Positions 42,237-51,170 of a stretch of DNA of 64,000 nt are shown here, one piece after another (the stretch's first letter is position 1; every line of letters starts with the position of its first letter). A program made the translations under genes and the position numbers. Below the pieces are notes generated by a model that was given only the letters and a program-made list of their open reading frames with translations, was not told the DNA's origin and made no database searches. The stretch is from Lysinibacillus irui (GTDB taxonomy: Bacteria > Bacillota > Bacilli > Bacillales_A > Planococcaceae): assembly GCF_028877475.1 (NCBI RefSeq), contig NZ_CP113527.1:2597501-2661500 (forward strand), read 5' to 3'.

Positions 42237-43316
42237 CTATATAAAAATCACCAATAAAATTGGCAATAATGTTATACCAATTAAGAAGTAGCTCCACTTG
42301 TTGGCAAAATTAACGGTCCAGCCAATTCCGTATTTTTTTTGCACTAATAGGGATGGATCATTTTTGTTGCAATAAAATATGCCCCATTTCCAGTATTGAT
42401 CATCTGCTACAGCTGTTTCATTTGTATGTATTTCATCAAATCGCTCATTACTTGTACTGAACTTCCAAATTAGTAATAGCAAGCCCCCTAACGTAACGAC
42501 ATTAAAAACAAGAAAAAGTGGGAAAAAGTATGGGGCTGTTTGGTCATGTAAAATCACAGTTGTATAGTGTAAAACAACAAAAAGAATTGTCATACTAAAA
42601 TTTATCGCAGCTAAATACCAGCTTCCATATTTACGATGAGCTAGCTCACGATGAATGGATGCTTCTTTAGCTTGTGCACTCAATTGTATTTTGGCACTTT
42701 TCATGCCCCGCCCCAGAATGAAAAAGCTGATTTGTATCGCTAATAATAGAAGCGGCATACTGATGACAGAGATCCATGATTTTTCCGTCCAGCCGTCTAC
42801 CTTGCCTGCTGCATTCCAATGCGTCGCAAAAACATCTGGAATGGCCTCATAATTCATGTACGTAAAAGTGATGAGTGCTACTGTCATAATGATTGGTAAG
42901 CTAAAAAATACAGGCGATAGTGTTTCATCTTTTTGGCGAATAGATAAATCTGTAACGTAGACCATTTTTATGTGTGCTTCCCACTGCTCCTGTGCCTTTA
43001 ATTTTTTCGTTCTGACATGGTAATTCATGTAAAGGCCAGATGAAAGAAGGAGCATAACATACAAGAAAATAAAGGAAATTAAAACCATCTTATCCTCTTT
43101 TATGGGTGAAAAGTATATGCCGATTTGTCCGAGTAAAAATAGACCTGTAAGAGCACCTATTATTTGGCTATACTTTTTCTTCCAAAGCAGTAATTGAGGA
43201 TGCATGACATAGGGTTCTGGTATGGAAACACCAAAGACTATCGATTTTCTTGATAAGTGTGGTGTCATGGCTTCCAAAATCCCGACGATGATAAAGATGC
43301 CTACTATTATAAGCAT
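42237..43316 (-). CDS. DUF1648/DUF5808 membrane protein
   Basis: 359 residues with about eight membrane helices. The DUF1648 motif (IPDVFATHWNAAGKVDGW) and the C-terminal DUF5808-type motif (YWKWGIFYCNKNDPSLLVQK) are both visible. Relatives in Bacillus sit next to GntR regulators, as here (7 bp after the gntR stop). Members are related to the SdpI-type immunity proteins; a role in envelope stress or bacteriocin immunity is a guess. Confidence 0.78.
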   Translation of the reverse strand: MLIIVGIFIIVGILEAMTPHLSRKSIVFGVSIPEPYVMHPQLLLWKKKYSQIIGALTGLFLLGQIGIYFSPIKEDKMVLISFIFLYVMLLLSSGLYMNYHVRTKKLKAQEQWEAHIKMVYVTDLSIRQKDETLSPVFFSLPIIMTVALITFTYMNYEAIPDVFATHWNAAGKVDGWTEKSWISVISMPLLLLAIQISFFILGRGMKSAKIQLSAQAKEASIHRELAHRKYGSWYLAAINFSMTILFVVLHYTTVILHDQTAPYFFPLFLVFNVVTLGGLLLLIWKFSTSNERFDEIHTNETAVADDQYWKWGIFYCNKNDPSLLVQKKYGIGWTVNFANKWSYFLIGITLLPILLVIFI

Positions 43317-43323
43317 ACTACCC

Positions 43324-43701
43324 CTACTTCCATTGTTTTAAAATTCGTTGGAACAAATTTGTCATTTGTTCTTTTTCGAGCCCACGAGCAAAAGCTTCCG
43401 CCATAATAGGCTTTAAAGCATTTTCTACTTTTTCCACCTCTGTTTCCTCAAGCTCCCGCTTTTGACCACCAATAATTACAGCTTTTGCCTTTGGTTTTAA
43501 TTCAATTAAACCCTTATCTTCAAGCTCATGATAGCTCTTACTCACCGTGCTTACATTGACTCCTAAATCCGTAGCCATGGCACGTACAGATGGTAATGTA
43601 TCACCGTTTTTTAACTCACCTGTAGCAATCATTTCAATCAATTGATTGGCTAATTGTTTATAAAGCTGCAATTCACTGCTTGGATCTAACCGTATTTGCA
43701 T
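43324..43701 (-). CDS. GntR-family regulator, YtrA-like
   Basis: 125 residues: winged helix (LQLYKQLANQLIEMIATGEL, then VNVSTVSKSYHELEDKGLIE) and a short C-terminal helical tail, the YtrA subfamily layout. I chose ATG 43701 with GGAGGGG upstream over the longer TTG-started frame. It is first in the operon with the DUF1648, hydrolase and DUF3784 genes and probably represses it; inverted operator-like repeats lie just upstream. Confidence 0.87.
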   Translation of the reverse strand: MQIRLDPSSELQLYKQLANQLIEMIATGELKNGDTLPSVRAMATDLGVNVSTVSKSYHELEDKGLIELKPKAKAVIIGGQKRELEETEVEKVENALKPIMAEAFARGLEKEQMTNLFQRILKQWK

Positions 43702-43712
43702 GTCACCCCTCC

Positions 43713-43767
43713 AATCTGTATTGTTAACAACCAAACAGAATCTGTTATATCTAGGGTAATACAGATT
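43713..43767. promoter_or_regulatory. Probable GntR operator region
   Basis: AATCTGTATT (43713-43722) and its exact inverse AATACAGATT (43758-43767) flank a third, direct copy AATCTGTTAT (43739-43748). Such repeated half-sites in front of a YtrA-type gene suggest auto-repression. Confidence 0.6.
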
Positions 43768-43962
43768 TGATTATATGTCAAATGAAGGGATTTATTTTGG
43801 TGATGGCTATCTTGTATTGGAATTTTTACTCTTAAGGGTGGCGCCCTTACATATAGTGAGCGCTTTTGCCTCTACTTGGAGCGGATTCTACTGCTGTATG
43901 AGCGCTTCTGTTTTCTTTATGGGAAGGTCTTCACTTTTTTTGATTACTTTCGCTTCGTTTTC

Positions 43963-44766
43963 GAGCGGAGGCACACTCTTTATGATCACTTTCACCTCCT
44001 TTTCGAGCGGGTACACACACTTTATGATCACTTTCGCTTCCTTTTCGAGCGGGGGCACACTCTTTATGATCACTTTCACCTCCTTTTCGAGCGGGGGCAC
44101 ACTCTTTATGATCACTTTCACCTCCTTTTCGAGCGGGTTCACACACTTTATGATCACTTTCACCTCCTTTTCGAGCGGGTTCACACACTTTATGATCACT
44201 TCCACTTCCTTTTCGAGCGGCAACACACTCTTTATGATCACTTCCACCTCCTTTTCGAGCGGCTTCATACTCTTTATGATCAGTTTCACCTCCTTTTCGA
44301 GCGGCAACACACTCTTTATGATCACTTCCACCTCCTTTTCGAGCGGGGGCACACTCTTTATGATCACTTCCATCATCTTTTCGAGCGGGTTCACACACTT
44401 TATGATCACTTCCACTTCCTTTTCGAGCGGCAACACACTCTTTATGATCACTTCCACCTCCTTTTCGAGCGGGTTCACACTCTTTATGATCACTTCCACT
44501 TCCTTTTCGAGCGGGTTCACACTCTTTATGATCACTTCCACTTCCTTTTCGAGCGGCAACACACTCTTTATGATCACTTCCACCTCCTTTTCGAGCGGAT
44601 ACACACTTTTTATGATCACTTCCACCTCCTTTTCGAGCGGGGGCACACTCTTTATGATCACTTCCACCTCCTTTTCGAGCGGCTTCACACTTTTTATGAT
44701 CACTTCCACCTCCTTTCAGAGCGGATTCCCCCCTTTTTTGATCATTTCCAAACACTTATGCGGTGG
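43963..44766. repeat. 42 bp tandem repeat array, 19 units
   Basis: The hexamer GAGCGG recurs 19 times at exactly 42 bp steps from 43963 to 44719, without one insertion or deletion. Each unit has a fixed core (TTTATGATCACTT...CTCCTTTTC) and a variable tetranucleotide after GAGCGG. In order these are AGGC, GTAC, GGGC, GGGC, GTTC, GTTC, CAAC, CTTC, CAAC, GGGC, GTTC, CAAC, GTTC, GTTC, CAAC, ATAC, GGGC, CTTC, ATTC. Because 42 is a multiple of three, five frames are open; none has a convincing start and ribosome site outside the array. On the minus strand about 12 units contain AAAGGAGGTG, fully complementary to the 16S 3' end. Diverged units extend to about 43850. Not a CRISPR: there are no unique spacers. 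Confidence 0.9.
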
Positions 44767-44813
44767 TTTCTCCCCAAATATCTTCTAACACCCTTGTTTC
44801 CTCAAACTAAACT

Positions 44814-44843
44814 AAAAAAGGACCCAGAAATAATTCTGGATCC
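44814..44843 (-). terminator. Weakened copy of the YpzG-like terminator
   Basis: GGACCCAGAA and TTCTGGATCC pair with one mismatch and are followed on the minus strand by six T. It corresponds to 39895-39923. Confidence 0.5.
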
Positions 44844-44879
44844 ATGGACACTTATTGCCTCTATTTGATTTTTAACTGG

Positions 44880-45025
44880 TATAGTTTACGCTTCTTCTTA
44901 ATCTATAGCAAAACAGAATAGTTCTGTTTCACCTTTAGGCTTAAGATTTATGAAGCTTCAACCGTTGACAGTTGTGGCGGACTTTCCTGAGATTCTTGGT
45001 CTTTGGGTGTTTGACAATTACTCAT
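44880..45025 (-). pseudogene. Decayed copy of the YpzG-like gene
   Basis: Starts MSNC at 45025 after GGGGAGG and soon runs to a stop (25 codons), but shifted frames continue the similarity: RKVRHNCQRLKLHKS against QKIHRNWSRIKHSKS, then GETEL against GETEI, of the intact gene at 39951-40103. At least two frame shifts are needed. The upstream sequence (TGCATA-18-CATAATA at 45101-45071, inside the CMD gene end) and the terminator also match the intact locus, so the whole unit was duplicated and then lost function. Confidence 0.65.
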
Positions 45026-45072
45026 TCTGCATCCTCCCCATCATCTTAGATTAATAAGTGTTTCCTCTTTTA

Positions 45073-45477
45073 TTATGAGTCTTTGCTTTTGCTTTTATGC
45101 ATGATTTTTTCTGCAAAAACTTGTTGTGCGATTGTTAAAGCATTTTGTACCTTTGGAAAGCCAATGTAGGGTACTAATTGTAAAAGTGCCTCGACCAATT
45201 CTGTTTGTGTTAAGCCAGCATGTAAACCTCGCTGGATATGTGTTTTTGTTTGTGGTGTGGCACCTTGTGTGACAACTGCAGTAATAACAACAAGTGCCCG
45301 ACTTTTCACATCCAGGCCTGGTCGTGAATAGACATCACCATAAGCAAATTCAATAATCATTTTGCGTAAATCGGGTGCAACATCGGCTAAGGCATCAGAT
45401 TCAATCATCCTTGCTGCTTCTTCCTCTGTGACATATTGTTTGATTGTTTCGAGCCCCTTTGTCAAACGGTCATTCAT
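45073..45477 (-). CDS. Carboxymuconolactone decarboxylase (CMD) family protein
   Basis: 134 residues, all-helical AhpD-like fold: RPGLDVKSRALVVITAVVTQ, THIQRGLHAGLTQTELVEAL, PYIGFPKVQNAL. The CxxC of AhpD is absent, so a peroxidase role is unlikely; gamma-carboxymuconolactone decarboxylase-like chemistry is possible but unproven. I chose the ATG at 45477 (GGGGAGG upstream); a longer frame begins within the argH terminator. Confidence 0.8.
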   Translation of the reverse strand: MNDRLTKGLETIKQYVTEEEAARMIESDALADVAPDLRKMIIEFAYGDVYSRPGLDVKSRALVVITAVVTQGATPQTKTHIQRGLHAGLTQTELVEALLQLVPYIGFPKVQNALTIAQQVFAEKIMHKSKSKDS

Positions 45478-45508
45478 TGTCTTAATTCCTCCCCATCTTT
45501 CCATATAC

Positions 45509-45541
45509 AAAAACCCCAATTCCGCGTCTCCAGAATTGGGG
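45509..45541 (-). terminator. argGH terminator
   Basis: CCCCAATTC (45514-45522) pairs with GAATTGGGG (45533-45541); five T follow on the minus strand. It lies 140 bp after the argH stop. Confidence 0.85.
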
Positions 45542-45680
45542 ATTGTCCTTCACGTATGTAAGGGTCTCTTTTTCACTTCACCCTCTGGCTCAGTTGAAAA
45601 AGGTTAAAGGTTTTCATAGTGCCTCACAGGACAGCTTTAATGAATATCTATGCAAAAGTCACTTGGACATGCACGCAAAA

Positions 45681-47060
45681 TTAATGTTCTTGAAGACAGG
45701 CTTTGGCTTTTTCAATTTGAATTTTTACTTGATCAAAGCCAGTTCCACCAAGGGAATGACGGCGACGAACAGCCGCTTCTGGTGCTAGCACATCAAAAAT
45801 GTCGGCTTCAATGAGCTTACTTTCCTGCTGCATCTCTTCCAATGGTAAATCTAATAAGTAAATGCCCTTTTGAATACATGTAAAGACAAGTTTGCCTGTC
45901 ACCTCATGCGCCTCACGGAATGGCATCCCTTTTGTAGCAAGATAGTCTGCTAACTCCGTTGCATTCGAGAAATCGGAATGGACAGCTTGATGTAAACGTT
46001 CCGTATTAACGGTCATTGTACCAATCATGCCTTCAAAGATTTTAAGTGAGCCAAGAATGGTATGCACCGTATCGAACATGCCTTCTTTGTCCTCCTGCAT
46101 ATCTTTGTTATACGTTAATGGCGTACCCTTTAATACAGTTAATAAGCCCATAAGGTTACCATAAACACGGCCTGTTTTCCCACGAATTAGCTCTGCCATA
46201 TCAGGGTTTTTCTTTTGTGGCATAATCGAAGAGCCTGTTGAAAAGGCATCATCTAGCTCGATAAACTTAAATTCATCTGTAGACCAAATAATAATTTCCT
46301 CTGCAAAGCGCGAGAGATGGGCCATAAGCAATGACGAATTACTTAAAAATTCGACGATAAAATCACGGTCACTTACAGCATCCATAGAGTTTGCATATAC
46401 TTCAGTAAAACCAAGTAACTCTGCTGATTTTATACGGTCTATTGGGAAAGTTGTACCCGCCATAGCCCCTGCTCCTAATGGCAGAATATCTATGCGTTTC
46501 ACGGATTCTGTAAAGCGTTGTTTATCTCGCTCAAGCATCCAAAAATAGGCCATTAAATGGTGTGCAAAGGAAATCGGTTGCGCACGTTGTAAATGTGTAT
46601 AACCAGGTGCAATCGTTTCGATATGCTCCTGTGCCTTCTCTAATAGCGTTTCTTGGAATGTTACAATTAAATCAATGGCTTCCTGCACTCGCTTTTTCAA
46701 GAATAGATGCATATCCGTTGCTACTTGGTCATTACGACTACGACCAGTGTGTAGCTTACCACCAACAGGACCAATTAAATCAATTAGCATTTTTTCTAAA
46801 TTTAAATGTATATCTTCATTGGCAACGCTAAATTCAAGTTCACCTGCAATTGCCTTTTCTTCTAATTGGGCAAGACCACCTAGTATGGCCTCTACGTCAG
46901 CTGCCGGTAAAATTCCTGTTGCACCAAGCATTGTGACATGTGCAACACTACCTTCAAGGTCCTCTAGCACAAGTTGCTGGTCAAAGCCAATGGATGCGCC
47001 AAACTCGTCTACCCATGCTTCTGCTGATTTTTGGAAACGTCCACCCCAAAGTTTTGTCAT
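45681..47060 (-). CDS. argH: Argininosuccinate lyase
   Basis: 459 residues. Family marks: [10 protein letters not shown] at the start, [34 protein letters not shown] and the signature [12 protein letters not shown]. It splits argininosuccinate into arginine and fumarate, the last step of arginine synthesis. It lies 80 bp after argG in the same direction. Confidence 0.96.
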   Translation of the reverse strand: MTKLWGGRFQKSAEAWVDEFGASIGFDQQLVLEDLEGSVAHVTMLGATGILPAADVEAILGGLAQLEEKAIAGELEFSVANEDIHLNLEKMLIDLIGPVGGKLHTGRSRNDQVATDMHLFLKKRVQEAIDLIVTFQETLLEKAQEHIETIAPGYTHLQRAQPISFAHHLMAYFWMLERDKQRFTESVKRIDILPLGAGAMAGTTFPIDRIKSAELLGFTEVYANSMDAVSDRDFIVEFLSNSSLLMAHLSRFAEEIIIWSTDEFKFIELDDAFSTGSSIMPQKKNPDMAELIRGKTGRVYGNLMGLLTVLKGTPLTYNKDMQEDKEGMFDTVHTILGSLKIFEGMIGTMTVNTERLHQAVHSDFSNATELADYLATKGMPFREAHEVTGKLVFTCIQKGIYLLDLPLEEMQQESKLIEADIFDVLAPEAAVRRRHSLGGTGFDQVKIQIEKAKACLQEH

Positions 47061-47140
47061 GTCAGCTCACCTTTTCCTTTAGTCCTTAGCCAAAGTGTAG
47101 TAAAAACACAAATGCCTCACCACACATTGCTCGTTCAATA

Positions 47141-48334
47141 TTACTTTTTATTAACAGAAGAATTCACTACAGTTGGTAAACCCCATAATTCGATAAAGCC
47201 AACTGCGGAAGCGTGATTGAATTGATCTTCCTTGGAGTATGTTGCTAGCTTTTCATTGTATAGTGAATTCGGTGATTTACGTCCTTCTACAATAGCGTGA
47301 CCCTTGAATAGTTTCACACGTACTGTACCATTTACATATTGCTGTGATTGTGCAAGGAACGCTTCAAGTGCATCACGTAATGGTGAGAACCATAAACCAT
47401 CGTAAATTAATTCAGATAGCTTCTTCTCAATTACTGGCTTGAAGTGTGCTAATTCTTTTACAAGTGTTAAGTCTTCTAGTTCTTTATGAGCTGTTAACAA
47501 CACTTTAGCGCCTGGAATTTCATACACTTCACGAGATTTAATACCAACTAGACGATTCTCCACGTGATCGATACGTCCTACGCCATGTGCACCTGCTACC
47601 GCATTTAATTCTTGAATTAAATCAGCAAGCTTCATTTCTTTACCGTTTAAGGCTACTGGTTTACCAGCAACAAATTCGATTTCCACATATTCAGCTTCAT
47701 TTGGTGCATTTTCAACAGAAACGGTTAAACCGTAAGCTTCTTCTGGTGGAGACACCCACGGATCTTCCATAATACCTGCTTCATTGGCACGTCCCCATAA
47801 GTTTTGGTCAATTGAAAATGGTGAGTCTAATGTCGCTGGAATCGGTACATTATGTTTCATCGCATATTCGATTTCCTCATCACGGCTCCAACCCCACTCA
47901 CGTACAGGTGCTAAAACTTCTAAATCAGGGTTTAAAGCTTTAATGGAAACTTCAAAACGAACTTGGTCATTTCCTTTTCCTGTGCAACCATGTGCAACAG
48001 CATCTGCGCCTACTTGGTTCGCAATCTCTACTAATTTTTTCGAGATTAAAGGACGAGAAAGTGCTGATACTAATGGATATTTTTGTTCATACCAAGTATG
48101 TGCTTGTAATGAAATTAATGCATATTCCTCAGCAAATTCGTCTTTTGCATCCACCATATAAGATTCAATAGCTCCTACTTGAAGAGCTTTATTTTTTACG
48201 AATTCAAGATCTTTTCCTTCGCCAACGTCAAGACATACTGCAATTACATCCCAACCTTGTTCTTTTAACCATGGAATTGCTACCGAAGTATCAAGTCCAC
48301 CTGAATAAGCTAATACAACTTTTTTATTTGCCAT
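47141..48334 (-). CDS. argG: Argininosuccinate synthase
   Basis: 397 residues. The ATP pyrophosphatase P-loop-like [20 protein letters not shown] is at the N-terminus, with [14 protein letters not shown] further on. It joins citrulline and aspartate using ATP. First gene of the argGH operon. A TTGTAT-17-TACTAT promoter and several AhrC/ArgR-like AT-rich half-sites precede it. Confidence 0.96.
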   Translation of the reverse strand: MANKKVVLAYSGGLDTSVAIPWLKEQGWDVIAVCLDVGEGKDLEFVKNKALQVGAIESYMVDAKDEFAEEYALISLQAHTWYEQKYPLVSALSRPLISKKLVEIANQVGADAVAHGCTGKGNDQVRFEVSIKALNPDLEVLAPVREWGWSRDEEIEYAMKHNVPIPATLDSPFSIDQNLWGRANEAGIMEDPWVSPPEEAYGLTVSVENAPNEAEYVEIEFVAGKPVALNGKEMKLADLIQELNAVAGAHGVGRIDHVENRLVGIKSREVYEIPGAKVLLTAHKELEDLTLVKELAHFKPVIEKKLSELIYDGLWFSPLRDALEAFLAQSQQYVNGTVRVKLFKGHAIVEGRKSPNSLYNEKLATYSKEDQFNHASAVGFIELWGLPTVVNSSVNKK

Positions 48335-48401
48335 TAAAAATGCGCCTCCATTGCTCTATAGATATGTATGTTTATACATTCATTTAAAAGTTTATACACG
48401 A

Positions 48402-48430
48402 ATAGTATCATGTTATAAAAATAAATACAA
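48402..48430 (-). promoter_or_regulatory. argG promoter with ArgR-like half-sites
   Basis: TTGTAT (48430-48425), 17 bp, TACTAT (48407-48402). Two copies of TGTATAAAC (about 48373-48381 and 48392-48399) and an ATACAAGTGTAT palindrome lie around it; these resemble arginine-repressor boxes but I could not score them. Confidence 0.55.
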
Positions 48431-48581
48431 GTGTATTTTTATAAATTCATAGACAATTATTTTTCCTGTCAAAAGTCTGTCACTGCAGACATTAAGTCAT
48501 GATGGTAACACGAATATTTACTCTAAAAAACGCTTTTTTACTATTTATATAAATGTATACAATATAAATTTAGCAATGAAC

Positions 48582-48619
48582 AAAAAAAAAAGAATCCATC
48601 TTAAAAACTGGATTCTTTT
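48582..48619 (-). terminator. Terminator of the CPBP protease gene
   Basis: AAAAGAATCCA pairs with TGGATTCTTTT and the minus strand continues with a long T-run (48590-48582). It follows directly after the stop codon. Confidence 0.85.
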
Positions 48620-49429
48620 CTAATTATTCATGGGAATGGTCTTATATAATACATTTTTGGGGTTAATTAAAATAAGAAGAATGGCGGCTAGTGAATAAAG
48701 AATGGCATTGTACATTAATAAATCGACTAAGTTGCCATTGATCAAACCAATAAAAAAATTAAAGAACTGATGAATGATAATGGGGATGATGAGAATTTGG
48801 TTTAAATTATAAAATGCTGCCATGATGATACTCGTTGCTATGATAGACAACATAAAGAATAAACTATATTTGATTAAATCTATCCCCATAAATCCTGTTG
48901 TAAGCCAAATTGGTACATGCCACATCCCCCACCAAAATCCTATGATGATGGAAGCTATTAATGGGGAATATTTCTTTTGAAGCTCTAGTAGTGCAAAGCC
49001 TCGCCATCCTAATTCTTCACCTAATGGTCCAGATAAAAGATTTTTAATAAAGTAATAGCTTAGCATCCCCCAAGAAGATATTGTCAAAATAGAGTCTACC
49101 CCTTCCTTATTCCATACAAGTAAGACAATCATGAAAAAGATAGAGACTTGTATTGCCAGTACAACAACAATGACTGAAAGATGAAGCTTATTGGTTAATT
49201 TCTTTTTCACAAAGTGGGCAAAGCTTTGCGTAGGATAGATTTTTTTAAATAAGATGGCAAAGGCAAACGTTGATGACCAAGCTGACAAACAGCGAACTAC
49301 GTCAAACACCCAAGTTGGAAGCCCTAAAAGCTTGATGGCTCCCACAAGGCAAAAAAGTGGCCAAAATATGACATTAGTTAAAAGTATAAAGCTTGCTACT
49401 GGTCTTTTAAGCTTCTTTGTTCTACTCAT
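48620..49429 (-). CDS. CPBP-family intramembrane metalloprotease (CAAX-type)
   Basis: 269 residues, about seven to eight membrane helices. The family motifs are GEELGWRGFA (EExxxR) and FWWGMWHVPIW, with the second histidine in IIIHQFFNF. Members process prenylated or bacteriocin-like peptides or act in immunity; the substrate here is unknown. A MerR-family gene lies upstream on the same strand. Confidence 0.85.
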   Translation of the reverse strand: MSRTKKLKRPVASFILLTNVIFWPLFCLVGAIKLLGLPTWVFDVVRCLSAWSSTFAFAILFKKIYPTQSFAHFVKKKLTNKLHLSVIVVVLAIQVSIFFMIVLLVWNKEGVDSILTISSWGMLSYYFIKNLLSGPLGEELGWRGFALLELQKKYSPLIASIIIGFWWGMWHVPIWLTTGFMGIDLIKYSLFFMLSIIATSIIMAAFYNLNQILIIPIIIHQFFNFFIGLINGNLVDLLMYNAILYSLAAILLILINPKNVLYKTIPMNN

Positions 49430-49505
49430 GTTAAATCCCCCATTTCACTACGAATACCTTTAGCATAAACCTGGGGGTTACTCACAGGTCAATCGTATTT
49501 TTTCT

Positions 49506-50300
49506 TTACTTGACCGGTACATACATTTCTAAAAAAATACGTTCAAGTCCCTCTTCATAAGTGGTCAGTAATAAGTTAACATAAACAAGCCCTACCAGTT
49601 CATAGCCGTATTCTTTGGCTACTTGTCTAATGCTCGCTTCCACTTTTTCGTCTGTATTTTTGCCACCCGTAGACCATCGCCCATCTTCAATGACTGTATA
49701 CAAACATTTGGGATGAGCTACAATGTCTCCATCGATTATGTTTTCACCATCTTCTACTTTCCTGACAATCACAAATTGATTTTCTACCATGCCTTCATCA
49801 TTGAACCGTATGACTCTTCTTAACGAAGTAAGAATCACCGCTTTTTTTAAACTGTCAGTGTTTTCTTTTAACGTGTCATAATCATCATAAGCTTTATAAT
49901 GGTCGATCTCCCCCATTACTTCTAGAGGTTTCATTTCTTTTATCGTGTAGTTTCCTAAAAATTGTTTTATTTTTTCGCAGTCTTCTTTTACGAGCTGGAG
50001 CTTTTTTAATTGGAGCTTTTTATAAGCAATCTCCTCTAACACTTCCTGTTCTTTCTCTTCTACTATAGATTGAATCCCTTCAATGCTCTTGCCTTTTCTT
50101 AATTCCTGGATTTTTTTGATTTCCAAATCAATTTCTCTATAAAAGTTGATCGTTGTTAAATCATAGATATCAAAATGATTGTAGGTTCTATACCCGTTTT
50201 CTCTATTATGCTGTGGTCTTACCAATTCCTTTTCCTCATAAAATTTGATTGTATCTCTTGTAATGCCTAAAAATTTAGCAACTTGTCCGATTGTATACAT
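49506..50300 (-). CDS. MerR-family regulator with effector-binding domain
   Basis: 264 residues from MYTIGQVAKFLGITRDTIKFYEEKEL, the MerR DNA-binding head; a coiled-coil linker (about 70-130, rich in Lys/Glu/Leu) and a GyrI-like C-terminal domain (about 140-264) follow, as in BmrR-type multidrug sensors. I chose ATG 50300 because AAAGGAG is six bases upstream; the frame extends 29 codons further without conserved sequence. Possible target: the CPBP gene 76 bp downstream. Confidence 0.85.
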   Translation of the reverse strand: MYTIGQVAKFLGITRDTIKFYEEKELVRPQHNRENGYRTYNHFDIYDLTTINFYREIDLEIKKIQELRKGKSIEGIQSIVEEKEQEVLEEIAYKKLQLKKLQLVKEDCEKIKQFLGNYTIKEMKPLEVMGEIDHYKAYDDYDTLKENTDSLKKAVILTSLRRVIRFNDEGMVENQFVIVRKVEDGENIIDGDIVAHPKCLYTVIEDGRWSTGGKNTDEKVEASIRQVAKEYGYELVGLVYVNLLLTTYEEGLERIFLEMYVPVK

Positions 50301-50360
50301 CGTATTCTCCTTTATTTGCTTCATTTTCACTACTATATCAACAAATTTACATAAATATGA

Positions 50361-50397
50361 AAAAAACTGTAGACACGCATAAAGCATGTTTACAGTT
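50361..50397 (-). terminator. Terminator of yqjPQ operon
   Basis: ACTGTAGACACGC pairs imperfectly with GCATGTTTACAGT; six or more T follow on the minus strand. It lies between the SDR stop and the MerR gene. Confidence 0.75.
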
Positions 50398-50406
50398 AGA
50401 TTTTTG

Positions 50407-51162
50407 TTATTTCTTATGGAAAAACGATTTGCCTAAAAATTCAATGGTTGCAGGCGCAAGTGCATATAATTTACTTGATAATCCCATGATTTTTGGTAAG
50501 TTGACTTCACGTACTGGGCGTTCGATCGTTTTCACTGTTGCTCTTGCCACTTCCTCGGCTGATAATAAAAATCTACCTAAGGACTCTCGATAACCACTTG
50601 CATCATTTGCCTTATCTAAAAATGGTGTATCAATTGGACCAGGATGGATAGCGGTTACGTTGACCATGTAAGGTGCTAACTCCATTCGAAGTCCATTTGT
50701 AAAACCTACTATCGCATGTTTTGTAGCAGCATAGACACTCGCTTTCGGGGTAGCTACCTTTCCCGCCTGTGAACCGATGAATATCAAATGGCCTTGTTGA
50801 CGCTCCATCATCGTAGAGGCTAATCTTTTCGCAAGATAGATTGGTACACTGACATTCAATTCGATCATTTGAGCAATATCCTCATCCATTAAGGCAGATG
50901 CATTAGCGAATTTTCCAACGCCTGCTGAGAGAATCGCAACATCAAGAGTGGGGAGCTGTGCACAAACATCATCCAGTGTATGTAAATTAGTTAAATCTGC
51001 TTGAATGACATGTGCTCCTAATCGTTCTAGTACTTTTAGAGCGACAGCATTGCGACCTGTGGCATATACCGTATGGCCTTGTGCAACAAGCAATTCTGTA
51101 ATTTTTAAGCCTACACCACTTGTCGCTCCAGTCACAAAGATCGTCTTGTTATGGTTATTCAT
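50407..51162 (-). CDS. yqjQ: Short-chain dehydrogenase/reductase, YqjQ-like
   Basis: 251 residues. Cofactor motif TGATSGVG, structural NAG-like SAGVG and catalytic Ser-Tyr-Lys (S in FIGSQAG, YAATK) are present. An uncharacterised oxidoreductase with NADP-like specificity. In B. subtilis yqjQ neighbours yqjP, proI and namA; the same set occurs here, supporting orthology. It starts 8 bp after yqjP. Confidence 0.82.
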   Translation of the reverse strand: MNNHNKTIFVTGATSGVGLKITELLVAQGHTVYATGRNAVALKVLERLGAHVIQADLTNLHTLDDVCAQLPTLDVAILSAGVGKFANASALMDEDIAQMIELNVSVPIYLAKRLASTMMERQQGHLIFIGSQAGKVATPKASVYAATKHAIVGFTNGLRMELAPYMVNVTAIHPGPIDTPFLDKANDASGYRESLGRFLLSAEEVARATVKTIERPVREVNLPKIMGLSSKLYALAPATIEFLGKSFFHKK

Positions 51163-51170
51163 GTATGAAC

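Noticed and set aside
43963-44766. CRISPR-like array
   Set aside because: The units are contiguous with no unique spacers and there are no cas genes nearby.
43775-44868. Five long overlapping frames (270-337 codons) across the 42 bp array
   Set aside because: A stop-free unit with a length divisible by three keeps all of them open together. No single frame has a convincing start or synonymous bias, so none was called as a gene.
47587-48161. Plus-strand frames antisense to argG
   Set aside because: Shadows of a well-conserved gene; no independent start signals.
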